NCBI RefSeq assembly: GCF_030151085.1
Contig: NZ_JASLER010000015.1
Span: 1 to 44,175, forward strand
Direction of reading: 5' to 3'
DNA: 44,175 nucleotides
Origin: Bacteroides sp.
Lineage (GTDB): Bacteria; Bacteroidota; Bacteroidia; Bacteroidales; Bacteroidaceae
How positions within the stretch are numbered: the stretch's first letter is position 1; each line of letters starts with the position of its first letter. Positions 14,967 through 24,238 of the stretch are shown here, piece by piece. A model generated the notes under the pieces. The model saw only the letters and a program-made list of their open reading frames with translations, searched no databases and had not been told where the DNA came from. The translations under genes and the position numbers were made by a program.

Positions 14967-16169
14967 TTAACCTTCTGTGCGCCCCGGATATGCTTCCAAT
15001 GCTTTTTGAAGCACAAACAGAGCACGGTTCAAATCATCCTTTTTCAGAACGTAAGCTATGCGGACTTCGTTACGACCGGATCCGGGAGTGGTATAGAAGC
15101 CTGATGCCGGAGCCATAAATACGGTTTGTCCTTCGTATTCGAAATCGGATAAACACCATGCACAGAACTTATCCGAATCATCTACCGGAAGTTTTGCTAC
15201 CGTATAGAAAGCTCCCATCGGGATAGGTGAATATACGCCGGGAATACGGTTCAAACCGTCAATCAAGCATTTGCGGCGCTCTACATATTCGTCGTATGTA
15301 TCACGCAAGTAATCCTCACCTGCATCCAACGATGCTTCGGCAGCAATCTGACCAATCAACGGAGGACTCAAACGGGCTTGACAAAACTTCATAACAGCAT
15401 CACGTATCTCTTTGTTCTTAGTAATCAGAGCACCGATACGAATACCGCATTCCGAATATCGCTTGGACACGGAATCAATCAATACTACATTATTCTCAAT
15501 GCCCTCCAAGTGGCAAGCTGAAATGTAAGGAGAACCGGTATAAATAAACTCACGATATACTTCATCGGAGAAGAGGAAAAGATCATACTTCTTCACGAGG
15601 TCGCGTATCTGGTTCATTTCACGACGGGTATATAAGTAACCGGTCGGGTTGTTAGGATTACAAATCAATATGGCGCGTGTGCGTTCGTTGATCAGCTCCT
15701 CGAACTTTTCTACTTTCGGCAAAGAGAATCCTTCTTCAATAGTAGTAGCAATCGTACGTATCTTAGCTCCCGCAGAAATTGCAAATGCCATGTAGTTGGC
15801 GTAAGCCGGTTCCGGAACGATAATCTCATCACCCGGATTAAGACATGCCAAGAAGGAAAACAATACAGCCTCAGAACCGCCCGATGTGATAATGATATCA
15901 TCAGCGGTCAAGTTGATATTATATTTCTGATAATACCCCACCAACTTCTCGCGATAACTGCGATAGCCGGCACTAGGACTGTATTCCAAAACCTTACGAT
16001 CGATATTACGTATCGCATCAATCGCGACTTGCGGTGTCGGCAGGTCAGGCTGACCGATGTTCAGGTGGAATACATGCACACCTCTTTGCTTGGCAGCATC
16101 TGCCAGAGGAGCCAGCTTTCTGATGGGAGACGCAGGCATCTCCACTCCGCGAATAGATATTGTTGGCAT
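14967..16169 (-). CDS. PLP-dependent class I aminotransferase (aspartate aminotransferase family)
   Basis: The 400-residue protein has LNIGQPDLPTP at the N-terminus, SGGSEAV in the cofactor loop, CNPNNPTGYLYT, SDEVYREF and the PLP lysine Lys236 in SVSKRYSECG. These are the ordered motifs of fold-type I aminotransferases. The substrate cannot be fixed from sequence; aspartate, aromatic or branched amino acids are possible. A TACTTTTG -7 motif lies on the minus strand at 16238-16245 with no clear -33 partner. Three copies of a TTTACGATT-like word lie in the leader at 16185-16209. It forms a likely two-gene operon with the LolC/E-like permease. Confidence 0.85.
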   Translation of the reverse strand: MPTISIRGVEMPASPIRKLAPLADAAKQRGVHVFHLNIGQPDLPTPQVAIDAIRNIDRKVLEYSPSAGYRSYREKLVGYYQKYNINLTADDIIITSGGSEAVLFSFLACLNPGDEIIVPEPAYANYMAFAISAGAKIRTIATTIEEGFSLPKVEKFEELINERTRAILICNPNNPTGYLYTRREMNQIRDLVKKYDLFLFSDEVYREFIYTGSPYISACHLEGIENNVVLIDSVSKRYSECGIRIGALITKNKEIRDAVMKFCQARLSPPLIGQIAAEASLDAGEDYLRDTYDEYVERRKCLIDGLNRIPGVYSPIPMGAFYTVAKLPVDDSDKFCAWCLSDFEYEGQTVFMAPASGFYTTPGSGRNEVRIAYVLKKDDLNRALFVLQKALEAYPGRTEG

Positions 16170-16338
16170 GAGATTTATTTACGATTTAACTATTTACGAT
16201 TTACGATTGATATTACTATCATTTTATTATTGAGTTGCAAAAGTACACATTTATTTGATACCGAAAGATAGCTAAGACATAAAAACTTTAAAATCCTTAT
16301 CTATATTAAAAACACTATGTTTTTTAAGAAGAATCTTG

Positions 16339-16346
16339 TACCTTTG
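16339..16346 (+). promoter_or_regulatory. -7 promoter motif of the isomerase-like gene
   Basis: TACCTTTG matches the Bacteroides -7 consensus. No clean TTTG lies at the -33 position, only a T-rich stretch. Confidence 0.5.
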
Positions 16347-16409
16347 AAATATCAAACAATAAGCAACTACATTTGTTAAATCGTAAAACGTTAAAACCGT
16401 CGAATAAAT

Positions 16410-17642
16410 ATGGTCATCAACCTCATAACCTTTGCTTCTATCCTACACAAGCAAACAACCGTTCGAAGTTCACATGAAGTGATATTGACTGAATTGGAGA
16501 AATACTTCACAGTGAACTTCATCGATTATAAAGACATTAACAAACTATCGCCCAACGACTTCAGCATTCTTTTTATTGCAACCGGAGGTGTAGAGCGATT
16601 AGTTATTCAACATTTCGAATCACTTCCCCGCCCTGCAATCCTATTAGCAGACGGTATGCAAAACTCGCTTGCTGCCGCTCTCGAAATTTCTTCATGGCTT
16701 CGGGGACGAGGTATGAAAAGTGAAATCCTTCACGGAGAATTGTCTGAAATAATCAAACGTATCTTCGTTCTGCACAGTAATTTCAAGGCGCAACGCAATC
16801 TATTTGGAATGCGTATCGGTGTGATTGGTTCGCCATCCAGTTGGCTCATCGCCAGCAATGTGGATTACCTGCTCGCCAAACGTCGTTGGGGAGTTGAATA
16901 TACGGATATTCCTTTGGAACGTATCTATGAGTATTATGGGCAAATAACAGATGATGAAGTAGGTGAAGCATGTGCCGAGCTTGCCGGAAATGCACTCGCC
17001 TGCCGTGAGGCCTCTCCCGAAGATATGATTAAGGCTATGCGCCTCTACCGTGCTATAAAAAAAGTAGTGGAAGAAGAGAAATTAAGTGCCATCACCCTGA
17101 GTTGCTTCCGAATGATAGAGCAGACAGGTACCACCGGTTGTCTGGCTCTCGCCTTACTAAACGATGAAGGAATCATTGCCGGATGTGAAGGTGATCTGCA
17201 ATCTATCTTCACCATGCTTATCACCAAAGTATTGACTGGAAAGTCTACTTTCATGGCTAACCCTTCCATGATTAATGCACGCACCAATGAAATCGTACTA
17301 GCACATTGCACGGTCGGCATCAAACAAGCCGAAAAGTTCATTATCCGCAATCACTTTGAAACAGAAAGCGGCATCGGTATTCAAGGAATACTACCTACAG
17401 GTGATGTAACCATTGTAAAATGTGGCGGTGAATGTTTAGACGAATACTATTTGAGTACGGGTACATTGACCGAAAATACAAACTACATCAATATGTGCCG
17501 TACCCAAGTACGAATTAAAATGAATACTCCCGCCGAATATTTCTTGAAGAATCCTTTAGGAAATCACCATATCCTACTACATGGTAATTACGAAATAATG
17601 CTAGATGAATTTCTACAATCCAACGGATGTAAACGTATTTAA
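16410..17642 (+). CDS. L-fucose/L-arabinose isomerase-family protein
   Basis: The 410-residue cytoplasmic protein has an N-terminal Rossmann-like half (FIATGGVERLV, IGVIGSPSSWLIAS). Its C-terminal half resembles the L-fucose isomerase C-terminal domain (GCEGDLQSIFTMLI, FMANPSMI, AHCTVG). In true isomerases this region supplies metal-binding acidic and histidine residues; EGD and AHC could be such residues here. The protein is shorter than FucI (about 590 residues) and no sugar-pathway genes adjoin it, so enzymatic activity and substrate are open. It is monocistronic. Confidence 0.7.
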   Translation: MVINLITFASILHKQTTVRSSHEVILTELEKYFTVNFIDYKDINKLSPNDFSILFIATGGVERLVIQHFESLPRPAILLADGMQNSLAAALEISSWLRGRGMKSEILHGELSEIIKRIFVLHSNFKAQRNLFGMRIGVIGSPSSWLIASNVDYLLAKRRWGVEYTDIPLERIYEYYGQITDDEVGEACAELAGNALACREASPEDMIKAMRLYRAIKKVVEEEKLSAITLSCFRMIEQTGTTGCLALALLNDEGIIAGCEGDLQSIFTMLITKVLTGKSTFMANPSMINARTNEIVLAHCTVGIKQAEKFIIRNHFETESGIGIQGILPTGDVTIVKCGGECLDEYYLSTGTLTENTNYINMCRTQVRIKMNTPAEYFLKNPLGNHHILLHGNYEIMLDEFLQSNGCKRI

Positions 17643-17643
17643 T

Positions 17644-17680
17644 AAAGAAAGGCAGGAAATTGATCCTGCCTTTCTTTTAA
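17644..17680. terminator. Bidirectional terminator between convergent genes
   Basis: A perfect 14-bp stem, AAAGAAAGGCAGGA (17644-17657) with TCCTGCCTTTCTTT (17664-17677), has a 6-base loop. It is flanked by T on the plus strand and A-rich sequence on the other side, so it can serve both the isomerase-like gene and the histidine kinase. Confidence 0.9.
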
Positions 17681-17683
17681 AAT

Positions 17684-20317
17684 CTATTCATCTATTTTTT
17701 TATATTCATCATTCACATCAGGAAGTCTCACTTCAAATCTCGTTCCTTTCCCTAATTCCGAAGTAACGGAAATGTGTCCTTGCAGTCGATCGACAATTGT
17801 CCGGCAGATACTCAATCCTAACCCGGCACCTTGCGTAAAATTATCAGCCTTAAAGAAGCGTTCAAAAATATGTTTCTGAGCTTCTTGGGAAATACCGCTA
17901 CCGGTATCTTCGACATAAATAGTGGTATAACCCGGTTCATCCGTCAAATACCCAAAAGTAATGCTACCTTGTACCGTAAATTTCTTGGCATTATTTATCA
18001 GGTTATTTACCACTTGCTTCAAGCGAACAGAGTCTGTAGGTATAAATTTACCTTCACCTTCAGGAAATACCGTACGTAATGCTAATCCTTCGGGCATGCT
18101 CAGACGCTGAGAATCATATATCTGCTGCATAACAAAAGTCAAGTTATAGGATGCAAACTGGAAGTCCATCGTTCCGGACTCAATACGGGAAAGATCGAGA
18201 ATATCACTCATCAGAGCCAAGAGTAAGGTACAATTTGTATTAATCGTCTCTACAAATTGCTTAACCTCTTCGGACGTGAAATTATCTATATCTTTCAGCA
18301 AATCAGAGAAACCTACTATAGAATTCAACGGAGTACGTATTTCATGGCTCATATTAGCCAGGAATGCAGACTTTAGTTTATCGGCTTGTAACGCCTGGTC
18401 ACGTGCTGCAATCAATGCTTCCTCGGTATCTTTATAGCGTTGAATACTTTGACATACACCTAATACCATATAGGGCTCGTCCGATTTCAAACCATCATAA
18501 GCCGTACTACGGAACTCCCACCATTCATAACTTCCATCTGCATTCTGCAAACGGAAATTCATACGGGAATTCAATTCACGTCCCAAAATAATAGAGTCAA
18601 AATGTATACGGGTTTGCGACAAATCATCCGGATGTATAAGCCGTTCCATTTCATCTCTATCTAAGTAATCAGCTTTACCCTTATGATTGAAACGCTTTAG
18701 CACCCCTCCCGGGAAATGGAAGCTACTTAAATGCATATTATACTGCCAAGGATAGATGGAGCTTTCTTCAACAGCCATATTAAAGAAGCGTTTCTGCATC
18801 TCTTCATCCGAAATATTACGGCAAACAATAGCCATTCCCGTCATTTTATCGTTAGCAAAGATAGGTACGACTTCACCGGAAACAGGGAAATAAGTTCCTT
18901 TATGATTTTCTTGCATAAAGACATTTTGGGGAATCGAAATAGGTTTCTTTTCTGTACGCACTTCCTTCAACAACTCTTGCAAAATATCTTTGCCACGCAT
19001 GAAGATATGAAAAATAGATCCTGCCATTTGTCCTTCATAATATCGGGCAGAGTGTACTTCGGGGGACAAACCTAACATTATCATCAATGGGCGGTTGACA
19101 AAGTGGATACGTAAATCCATATCATACGTAATCAATCCATCCCGGATAGAACAGAATATATTATCAAACTCGTCTCGTTGTTCTACCAATCTATGTTGTA
19201 TCAATAAACGTGTCTGAGCGTGAATGCGTCTGCGGGATTCACGACGGTTAATACGGAAAAGCCACACAACCAATAAAACCAGTGCAGCCACAATCAACGA
19301 ATAGAACAAGACAAACCACACCCGATATTGTTCAACCATCGGTATATTCAAAACGATACCTTGCTTCTCTACACGTCCCATATCAACATGGAAGAACTGT
19401 AATTGCTTGTAGTCATACAACAAAATACCCGCCATATTCTCTATTCCGAAAGATGCTGGAAATCCACCTTTCAAAATTTGTGCAGCACGTTTGCCAGCTT
19501 CGTATGTTCCATTATAAGGCTCTACATCATTCGCACAAAAGACGCCATTCGTTAATGCCAGATTCTGACATGCAAAAACAGGAGCTTTGGAATTTTTTCC
19601 GATAAAGGAAAGAAAAGGAGTCCACTTAGGAGCGATAACAATACGATTGTATGCATTATATTCATAACAAATGGAAGCAATGACCGAGCTAGGAGCTTGT
19701 GCTTGTACATTCAGTTTTTTCCATTTATATTCCGGATATTTATTTTTAAATTGAGTCCAATATTCTTCCATAGCTCTCACACCTCTCCGGCTTAGCTGAC
19801 TGCTATCCGAAAGACAAACTATTTCTGTCCGATTAGGGTATACACGTTTGGCCTCCTGCAATAAAGTTTCAAAATCAATCTTTGCTGTATAACCACATAC
19901 ATTCGGCATTCTTTTAAATATATTATCATCCGGATACTTAATGCCTGAAACAACCACAGGCAACTGATAGGGTAAGGAATCACCGCAATGCGTTAAAGTG
20001 TAGAAAGCCTCATCACCGGAAGTAACAATCAGATCCGTATTTCTTTGACGGGCCCGTTCACAAATACGTCGCATTATCACGCATTCAGAAGAAAAAGACC
20101 AATAATCGGCATTCAAATATTCAATTACGACATTTGCTTTCACTCCCCCTTTCTCGAGTCCTCCCTTTAAACCAGCAGTGAGACGATCGTGCCAAGGTGT
20201 GTGTTTGGTATATGATTGTATAAAAAGTACATTGTAGGTGCGTTCTGCAGCAGAAAGCATTTCCGGCATAATCCATATCAAGCTCAAAAATAACGGAATA
20301 AAAAGGCGTTTCCTCAT
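17684..20317 (-). CDS. Membrane sensor histidine kinase with ABC-type periplasmic sensor and PAS domains
   Basis: ATG at 20317 (MRKRLFIPLFLS) starts a signal peptide; the longer frame uses GTG. The product has 877 residues. Residues about 25-320 form a periplasmic domain like ABC substrate-binding proteins (NVLFIQSYTKHTPWHD, LIVTSGDEA). A membrane helix lies at about 333-355, followed by two PAS-like domains (about 380-500 and 515-630). The histidine kinase core has SHEIRTPLNS with His658 as the phosphoacceptor, the N box NNLINNAKKFT, and DTGSGI and GAGLGLSICR. There is no receiver domain and no response regulator nearby, so its partner is elsewhere. A TATATTTG motif on the minus strand at 20364-20371 suggests a separate promoter. 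Confidence 0.88.
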   Translation of the reverse strand: MRKRLFIPLFLSLIWIMPEMLSAAERTYNVLFIQSYTKHTPWHDRLTAGLKGGLEKGGVKANVVIEYLNADYWSFSSECVIMRRICERARQRNTDLIVTSGDEAFYTLTHCGDSLPYQLPVVVSGIKYPDDNIFKRMPNVCGYTAKIDFETLLQEAKRVYPNRTEIVCLSDSSQLSRRGVRAMEEYWTQFKNKYPEYKWKKLNVQAQAPSSVIASICYEYNAYNRIVIAPKWTPFLSFIGKNSKAPVFACQNLALTNGVFCANDVEPYNGTYEAGKRAAQILKGGFPASFGIENMAGILLYDYKQLQFFHVDMGRVEKQGIVLNIPMVEQYRVWFVLFYSLIVAALVLLVVWLFRINRRESRRRIHAQTRLLIQHRLVEQRDEFDNIFCSIRDGLITYDMDLRIHFVNRPLMIMLGLSPEVHSARYYEGQMAGSIFHIFMRGKDILQELLKEVRTEKKPISIPQNVFMQENHKGTYFPVSGEVVPIFANDKMTGMAIVCRNISDEEMQKRFFNMAVEESSIYPWQYNMHLSSFHFPGGVLKRFNHKGKADYLDRDEMERLIHPDDLSQTRIHFDSIILGRELNSRMNFRLQNADGSYEWWEFRSTAYDGLKSDEPYMVLGVCQSIQRYKDTEEALIAARDQALQADKLKSAFLANMSHEIRTPLNSIVGFSDLLKDIDNFTSEEVKQFVETINTNCTLLLALMSDILDLSRIESGTMDFQFASYNLTFVMQQIYDSQRLSMPEGLALRTVFPEGEGKFIPTDSVRLKQVVNNLINNAKKFTVQGSITFGYLTDEPGYTTIYVEDTGSGISQEAQKHIFERFFKADNFTQGAGLGLSICRTIVDRLQGHISVTSELGKGTRFEVRLPDVNDEYKKIDE

Positions 20318-20411
20318 AATATTCTTTTTTGGAACTTTGTACACAGTTCTTTATTTGATTTCGCAAATATACAAGTTATATTGAGAAAGAGTGTAGAATA
20401 TTCAAAAAAAC

Positions 20412-21668
20412 TTATTCATCATGCAACGCTTCTGCAGGTTGGACCTTCATTGCCTTTGAAGCCGGATACCAAATACCTATAATTACCATCAATGCCATCA
20501 GGCAGAAAACTGCCAAGATACATATTACAAATCTTCCCAAACCAGCATCCGTAGCTTCCGTGAATGTTACGTCACTTAATACCATATTCATGCAGATTAT
20601 TATAGCAGGAATAGCTGCGATTACCAGTAGCAAAAGTCCCTCACCCAGTAACTGTCCCCGTATTTTGTTACGACTACTTCCCATAGCCATACGTAAGGCT
20701 ATTTCGCTACGGCGATGGCGGGTACGGAACCAGAAAGTACCCATAAGTCCAATAAAGACATTGAAAACAAAGAATATTACGATAAGACGTGCACTGCGAA
20801 TATAAGGAGTCACTCCCTCGGCAGCATCACGCTCTATCTTCTGCTCTTTATAGCTGCGAATATCGAAAAGATAGAATGGAGACACCCGCAACAATGGAGT
20901 CATGTCCCGGTAGAAACTAGCAGCAAAATCGTTTGTATCTGCTTCGGGACGTATGCGGATTGAAATAAACGGAATATTTTGTGTTTCATAAAACCAACTG
21001 GGAAATGGTGTAAGAATAAAAGGCTCGTAACGAGCATAATCATCTGTTTTCTGTAAAGCACAAACCGAAGAAACACGATAACGCAAACCGCTATTATAGT
21101 AATCCATAAACTCACGTTTTATTGCTCCGTCACTCGTTTGAAACAAACTATCTGCCAAATCTTGGGTTATCACAGCAGACACAGGGCTGGCAGACGGATT
21201 CCATTCGGCTGAGGAGATTTCACTACCTTGCACTAATGGAATACGCATAACATTAAAATACTCCGGAGATACATAGCGAATATTAGCCCCAATTACATGT
21301 ACGCTATCCGTGGTATAAGCCTGAAATACGCAACCACGAGTATATGCATCAGTACCCAGCCACATCGTAGCACTTTCCACCGCTGGGTATTGCTTGATAC
21401 GGCGAAATACTTCTTCCAAAGGTTTAAACCAAAATTGCTGTAAGCTATCTTTCGAGCTACATAGCACTAATTGTGTAGGATTACAGGAGATTCTTACTTT
21501 ATAAACATTTTCCAAATCATACCCTTTAGACTGCTGTTCTGCATGACCAAAACCGTACAGAACATCAACGCAGTACCACATCAACGTAAAAACTATCAGC
21601 AATTCAGCAAATAACCAACCGTTACTACGGCGCTGATTCCATATCTGATGCAAAATGGAGTGTATCAT
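20412..21668 (-). CDS. FtsX/MacB-type permease, type B, pair 6
   Basis: The 418-residue protein is the last gene of the array. One N-terminal helix (about 20-40), a periplasmic domain and three C-terminal helices give the MacB/FtsX layout. The type B hallmarks are present: GTFWFRTRHRRSEIALRMAM leads into the coupling segment, and the C-terminus is AMKVQPAEALHDE. It lacks the HC pair that several other B proteins have after the first helix (ENVYKV here). Its partner is the type A permease starting at 22939, whose stop is 38 bp upstream. The substrate is unknown. Confidence 0.85.
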   Translation of the reverse strand: MIHSILHQIWNQRRSNGWLFAELLIVFTLMWYCVDVLYGFGHAEQQSKGYDLENVYKVRISCNPTQLVLCSSKDSLQQFWFKPLEEVFRRIKQYPAVESATMWLGTDAYTRGCVFQAYTTDSVHVIGANIRYVSPEYFNVMRIPLVQGSEISSAEWNPSASPVSAVITQDLADSLFQTSDGAIKREFMDYYNSGLRYRVSSVCALQKTDDYARYEPFILTPFPSWFYETQNIPFISIRIRPEADTNDFAASFYRDMTPLLRVSPFYLFDIRSYKEQKIERDAAEGVTPYIRSARLIVIFFVFNVFIGLMGTFWFRTRHRRSEIALRMAMGSSRNKIRGQLLGEGLLLLVIAAIPAIIICMNMVLSDVTFTEATDAGLGRFVICILAVFCLMALMVIIGIWYPASKAMKVQPAEALHDE

Positions 21669-21706
21669 AATCGTCTATTTTTAATAGTTATCAGTCAGCT
21701 ATTTGC

Positions 21707-22939
21707 TTACTCCCCGCCAATTACCTGGGCAACGGGACGATTGGTAGCATTCCATGCCGGAATAAAGACGGATAGCAGATTAAATAACAAACATACCAAC
21801 AATACAGCTATAAATACTGTCGGACGCAGGAATAACCAAATACTGACGTCAAAATTAGCCCCGGGAGCACCATCACCAAGCATCCAATCCTTGCCCAACC
21901 ACAAAAACAGGCACGAGAAAGCAAAACCAAGCAATGCACCGGCAAATGCCAATACCAGATTTTCACAAAGTAGCTGCATCATCAGTGTATATCGACTGGC
22001 ACCGTAGGCTTTTCGTACGGCAAGTTCTGACATACGACGGGACATTTGTGAAGAAATAAGTCCGCTGACATTAATCGCAGGTACAATCAATAATATCAGT
22101 CCCAATATAATACAAGTCACGGTTGGAGTTATCGTATCATTACGAAAGAATTGACGTTCCGTATAAGTACTTAGATCAGGAAGCTCCACTTTAAAGTCAG
22201 TCAACGTTTCATTAAAATGGGCAAGCGAACGTTCCACTTGTTCTTTAACTTCATCACTACTAACTCCCGGTTTAGTGAGAGCTACGGCTTCGAAATTTCC
22301 CAATAACCCTTCGTTATCCAGATTGGTATTCTGTGTAGAATAGGGTGTCCACAATTCTCCATAGGCAAATATAAAAAGAGAACTCACATCTTTGGTAACA
22401 CCTACAATGCGTTTAGGCTTAAAGTTCACAAAATAATTCTTGCCGATAGCTGCCTCCGCCGATCCGAAAGCTTCGCGAGCCAACTGCTCGCCAATGACAA
22501 CAACATCCCGACAAGCATCAAACTCTTCTACACTGAACAAACGTCCTGTCACCACCGGAATATCATATACACGCCAATAGTTCAAATCCACTTGTCGTAC
22601 CGTACGGCGCATTCCCTGTTCCGGCGATACACCGCAATATCTTGTATAGCTAGGTCCAAGATAGGTTACTACCTCTGCACCCGGTAAATTGTTAAAAGCA
22701 GCATTTATCGCACGATAGGATATACCCGTATTTGCATGACTATGATCTGATTTTCGATTAGAATATCCATAGGAGGAATATATCATACGGTCGCGATGAG
22801 ACTCAGGAGCAATATTCGCTGTCTGTATATCATATACCATATAAATAACCATCACAAAGGTGATACTCACTGCCGTTCCAATAATAGAAATAACACTGAA
22901 AAAAAGATTCTGACGGATAAGCGCGATAATCTGCTTCAT
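21707..22939 (-). CDS. FtsX/MacB-type permease, type A, pair 6
   Basis: At 410 residues this is the shortest type A member. The first helix (about 13-35) is followed by APESHRDR, where other A proteins have PESNRSR or PEVNRSR. The C-terminal FtsX domain shows PAINVSGLISSQMSRR and then SELAVRKAYGASRYTLMMQ, the type A coupling segment. It ends FIPAWNATNRPVAQVIGGE rather than the usual IPAWRAS...SLN. It starts 24 bp after pair 5 ends. Confidence 0.85.
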   Translation of the reverse strand: MKQIIALIRQNLFFSVISIIGTAVSITFVMVIYMVYDIQTANIAPESHRDRMIYSSYGYSNRKSDHSHANTGISYRAINAAFNNLPGAEVVTYLGPSYTRYCGVSPEQGMRRTVRQVDLNYWRVYDIPVVTGRLFSVEEFDACRDVVVIGEQLAREAFGSAEAAIGKNYFVNFKPKRIVGVTKDVSSLFIFAYGELWTPYSTQNTNLDNEGLLGNFEAVALTKPGVSSDEVKEQVERSLAHFNETLTDFKVELPDLSTYTERQFFRNDTITPTVTCIILGLILLIVPAINVSGLISSQMSRRMSELAVRKAYGASRYTLMMQLLCENLVLAFAGALLGFAFSCLFLWLGKDWMLGDGAPGANFDVSIWLFLRPTVFIAVLLVCLLFNLLSVFIPAWNATNRPVAQVIGGE

Positions 22940-22963
22940 AATAAGAGATCTTAAATATAGTAT

Positions 22964-24232
22964 TTATTCATCATGCAATGCTTCAGCTGGTTGCACTTTC
23001 ATAGCTTTGCTTGCCGGATACCAGATTCCGCCAATAATCATTAATGCCATTAGCAGCCAAGTAAGAAGAATTCCAAGTAAAAAACGTCCTGTATCAAAAG
23101 GTAACTTAGTGACATCCACCAATTCTGCAAATCCTACATTCAAGGCAAGAATCGCTGCGGGAACTGTAGCCAAAGTTAAGAGTATCAGTCCCTCTCCCAT
23201 CAAACGAGAGAAAACGGCTTGTCGTGAACTACCCATTGCCATACGGAGGGCTACCTCCCTACGGCGATGCTGTGTACGGAACCAGAATGTCCCTATTACA
23301 CCCAAGAAGATGTTCATCAATAGGAATCCAAGGACGCAAAGACGGGTTTTCAAATCGTTCATATCTTCCAGTTCACACTGATGACGAAGCTCTTTGTAAG
23401 AAGTTATGTCAAGCAGGTATAGATTACCCACCTGATAAAGACGATCAGCAGCATCCATCAGACGAGTACTAAAATCGTGATCTTCTTCGGGAGTGACACG
23501 CAGGCTGATATTGACATAGCGGGGATCGCCAAATTCTTTCAACTTATCCATAGTAAGGGCAGCAGCAATATAAGCTCCACCCCATTCATGTGTAGTGTAA
23601 AAATGTGACCAGCGCACTGGTGTTCCTACCGCACCAACACGAGAGTGTTGGTCACTATCTTTATGCCAAAGAGTAACTTCACTCCCTTGCAATGAAGTGG
23701 CATCCTTCATTCCCAGTTCAGGATACTCTTCGGTGATGTTGGATGAGATAACGAGTTGGTTATTGCGCATCGCTTCGTCCATCTTATCATATCCTGTACC
23801 GTCAGCTGCTGTATAACGAAAAACACGGAAGAAATCAGGACCTGCCCAATATAGACGGGCATTCATCATGGTGGTATCTACTACGATACTCATACTATTG
23901 CTGCCTTCATTGTATGGATAGCAATTCTGTGAAAGAGCAACCGCCTCTACACCGGGATGATGGCGTAGACGTTCAGTTAACTGAAGTAAATGTTCCATAT
24001 CTTCCTCAGAGGTAATATCAGGGGTATAAGCAGCAGCTTTAGGAGTGAGCTTACCTATGTTAATATTGTAACAATGGTTAGTATCGAAGCCCATCGGTGC
24101 GTTGTAAACACGAGCGGTAACAGTCGTCAAATCCACAATATACCACAGTACAGCAAAAACAAGCAGTAGCTCTACAAATAGAAATAGGTTACTACGCCAT
24201 TCATTTTTTATCTGTTTCAGAATTGATCTCAT
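22964..24232 (-). CDS. FtsX/MacB-type permease, type B, pair 5
   Basis: The 422-residue protein is typical of type B. It has ELLLVFAVLWYIVDL as the first helix, then MGFDTNHCYNINIGKLTPK, closely matching the pair 4 B protein (FNIEHCYLIELGELTPK). GTFWFRTQHRRREVALRMAM precedes the last two helices, and the end is AMKVQPAEALHDE. Only 6 bp separate it from its type A partner. The similarity of pairs 4 and 5 points to a recent duplication of a whole pair. Confidence 0.87.
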   Translation of the reverse strand: MRSILKQIKNEWRSNLFLFVELLLVFAVLWYIVDLTTVTARVYNAPMGFDTNHCYNINIGKLTPKAAAYTPDITSEEDMEHLLQLTERLRHHPGVEAVALSQNCYPYNEGSNSMSIVVDTTMMNARLYWAGPDFFRVFRYTAADGTGYDKMDEAMRNNQLVISSNITEEYPELGMKDATSLQGSEVTLWHKDSDQHSRVGAVGTPVRWSHFYTTHEWGGAYIAAALTMDKLKEFGDPRYVNISLRVTPEEDHDFSTRLMDAADRLYQVGNLYLLDITSYKELRHQCELEDMNDLKTRLCVLGFLLMNIFLGVIGTFWFRTQHRRREVALRMAMGSSRQAVFSRLMGEGLILLTLATVPAAILALNVGFAELVDVTKLPFDTGRFLLGILLTWLLMALMIIGGIWYPASKAMKVQPAEALHDE

Positions 24233-24238
24233 TTCTAT

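Noticed and set aside
17684..20344. Grouping the histidine kinase with the permease array in one operon
   Set aside because: A gap of about 95 bp contains its own TATATTTG motif, and its start is well separated from the last permease stop; linkage remains possible but is not shown.
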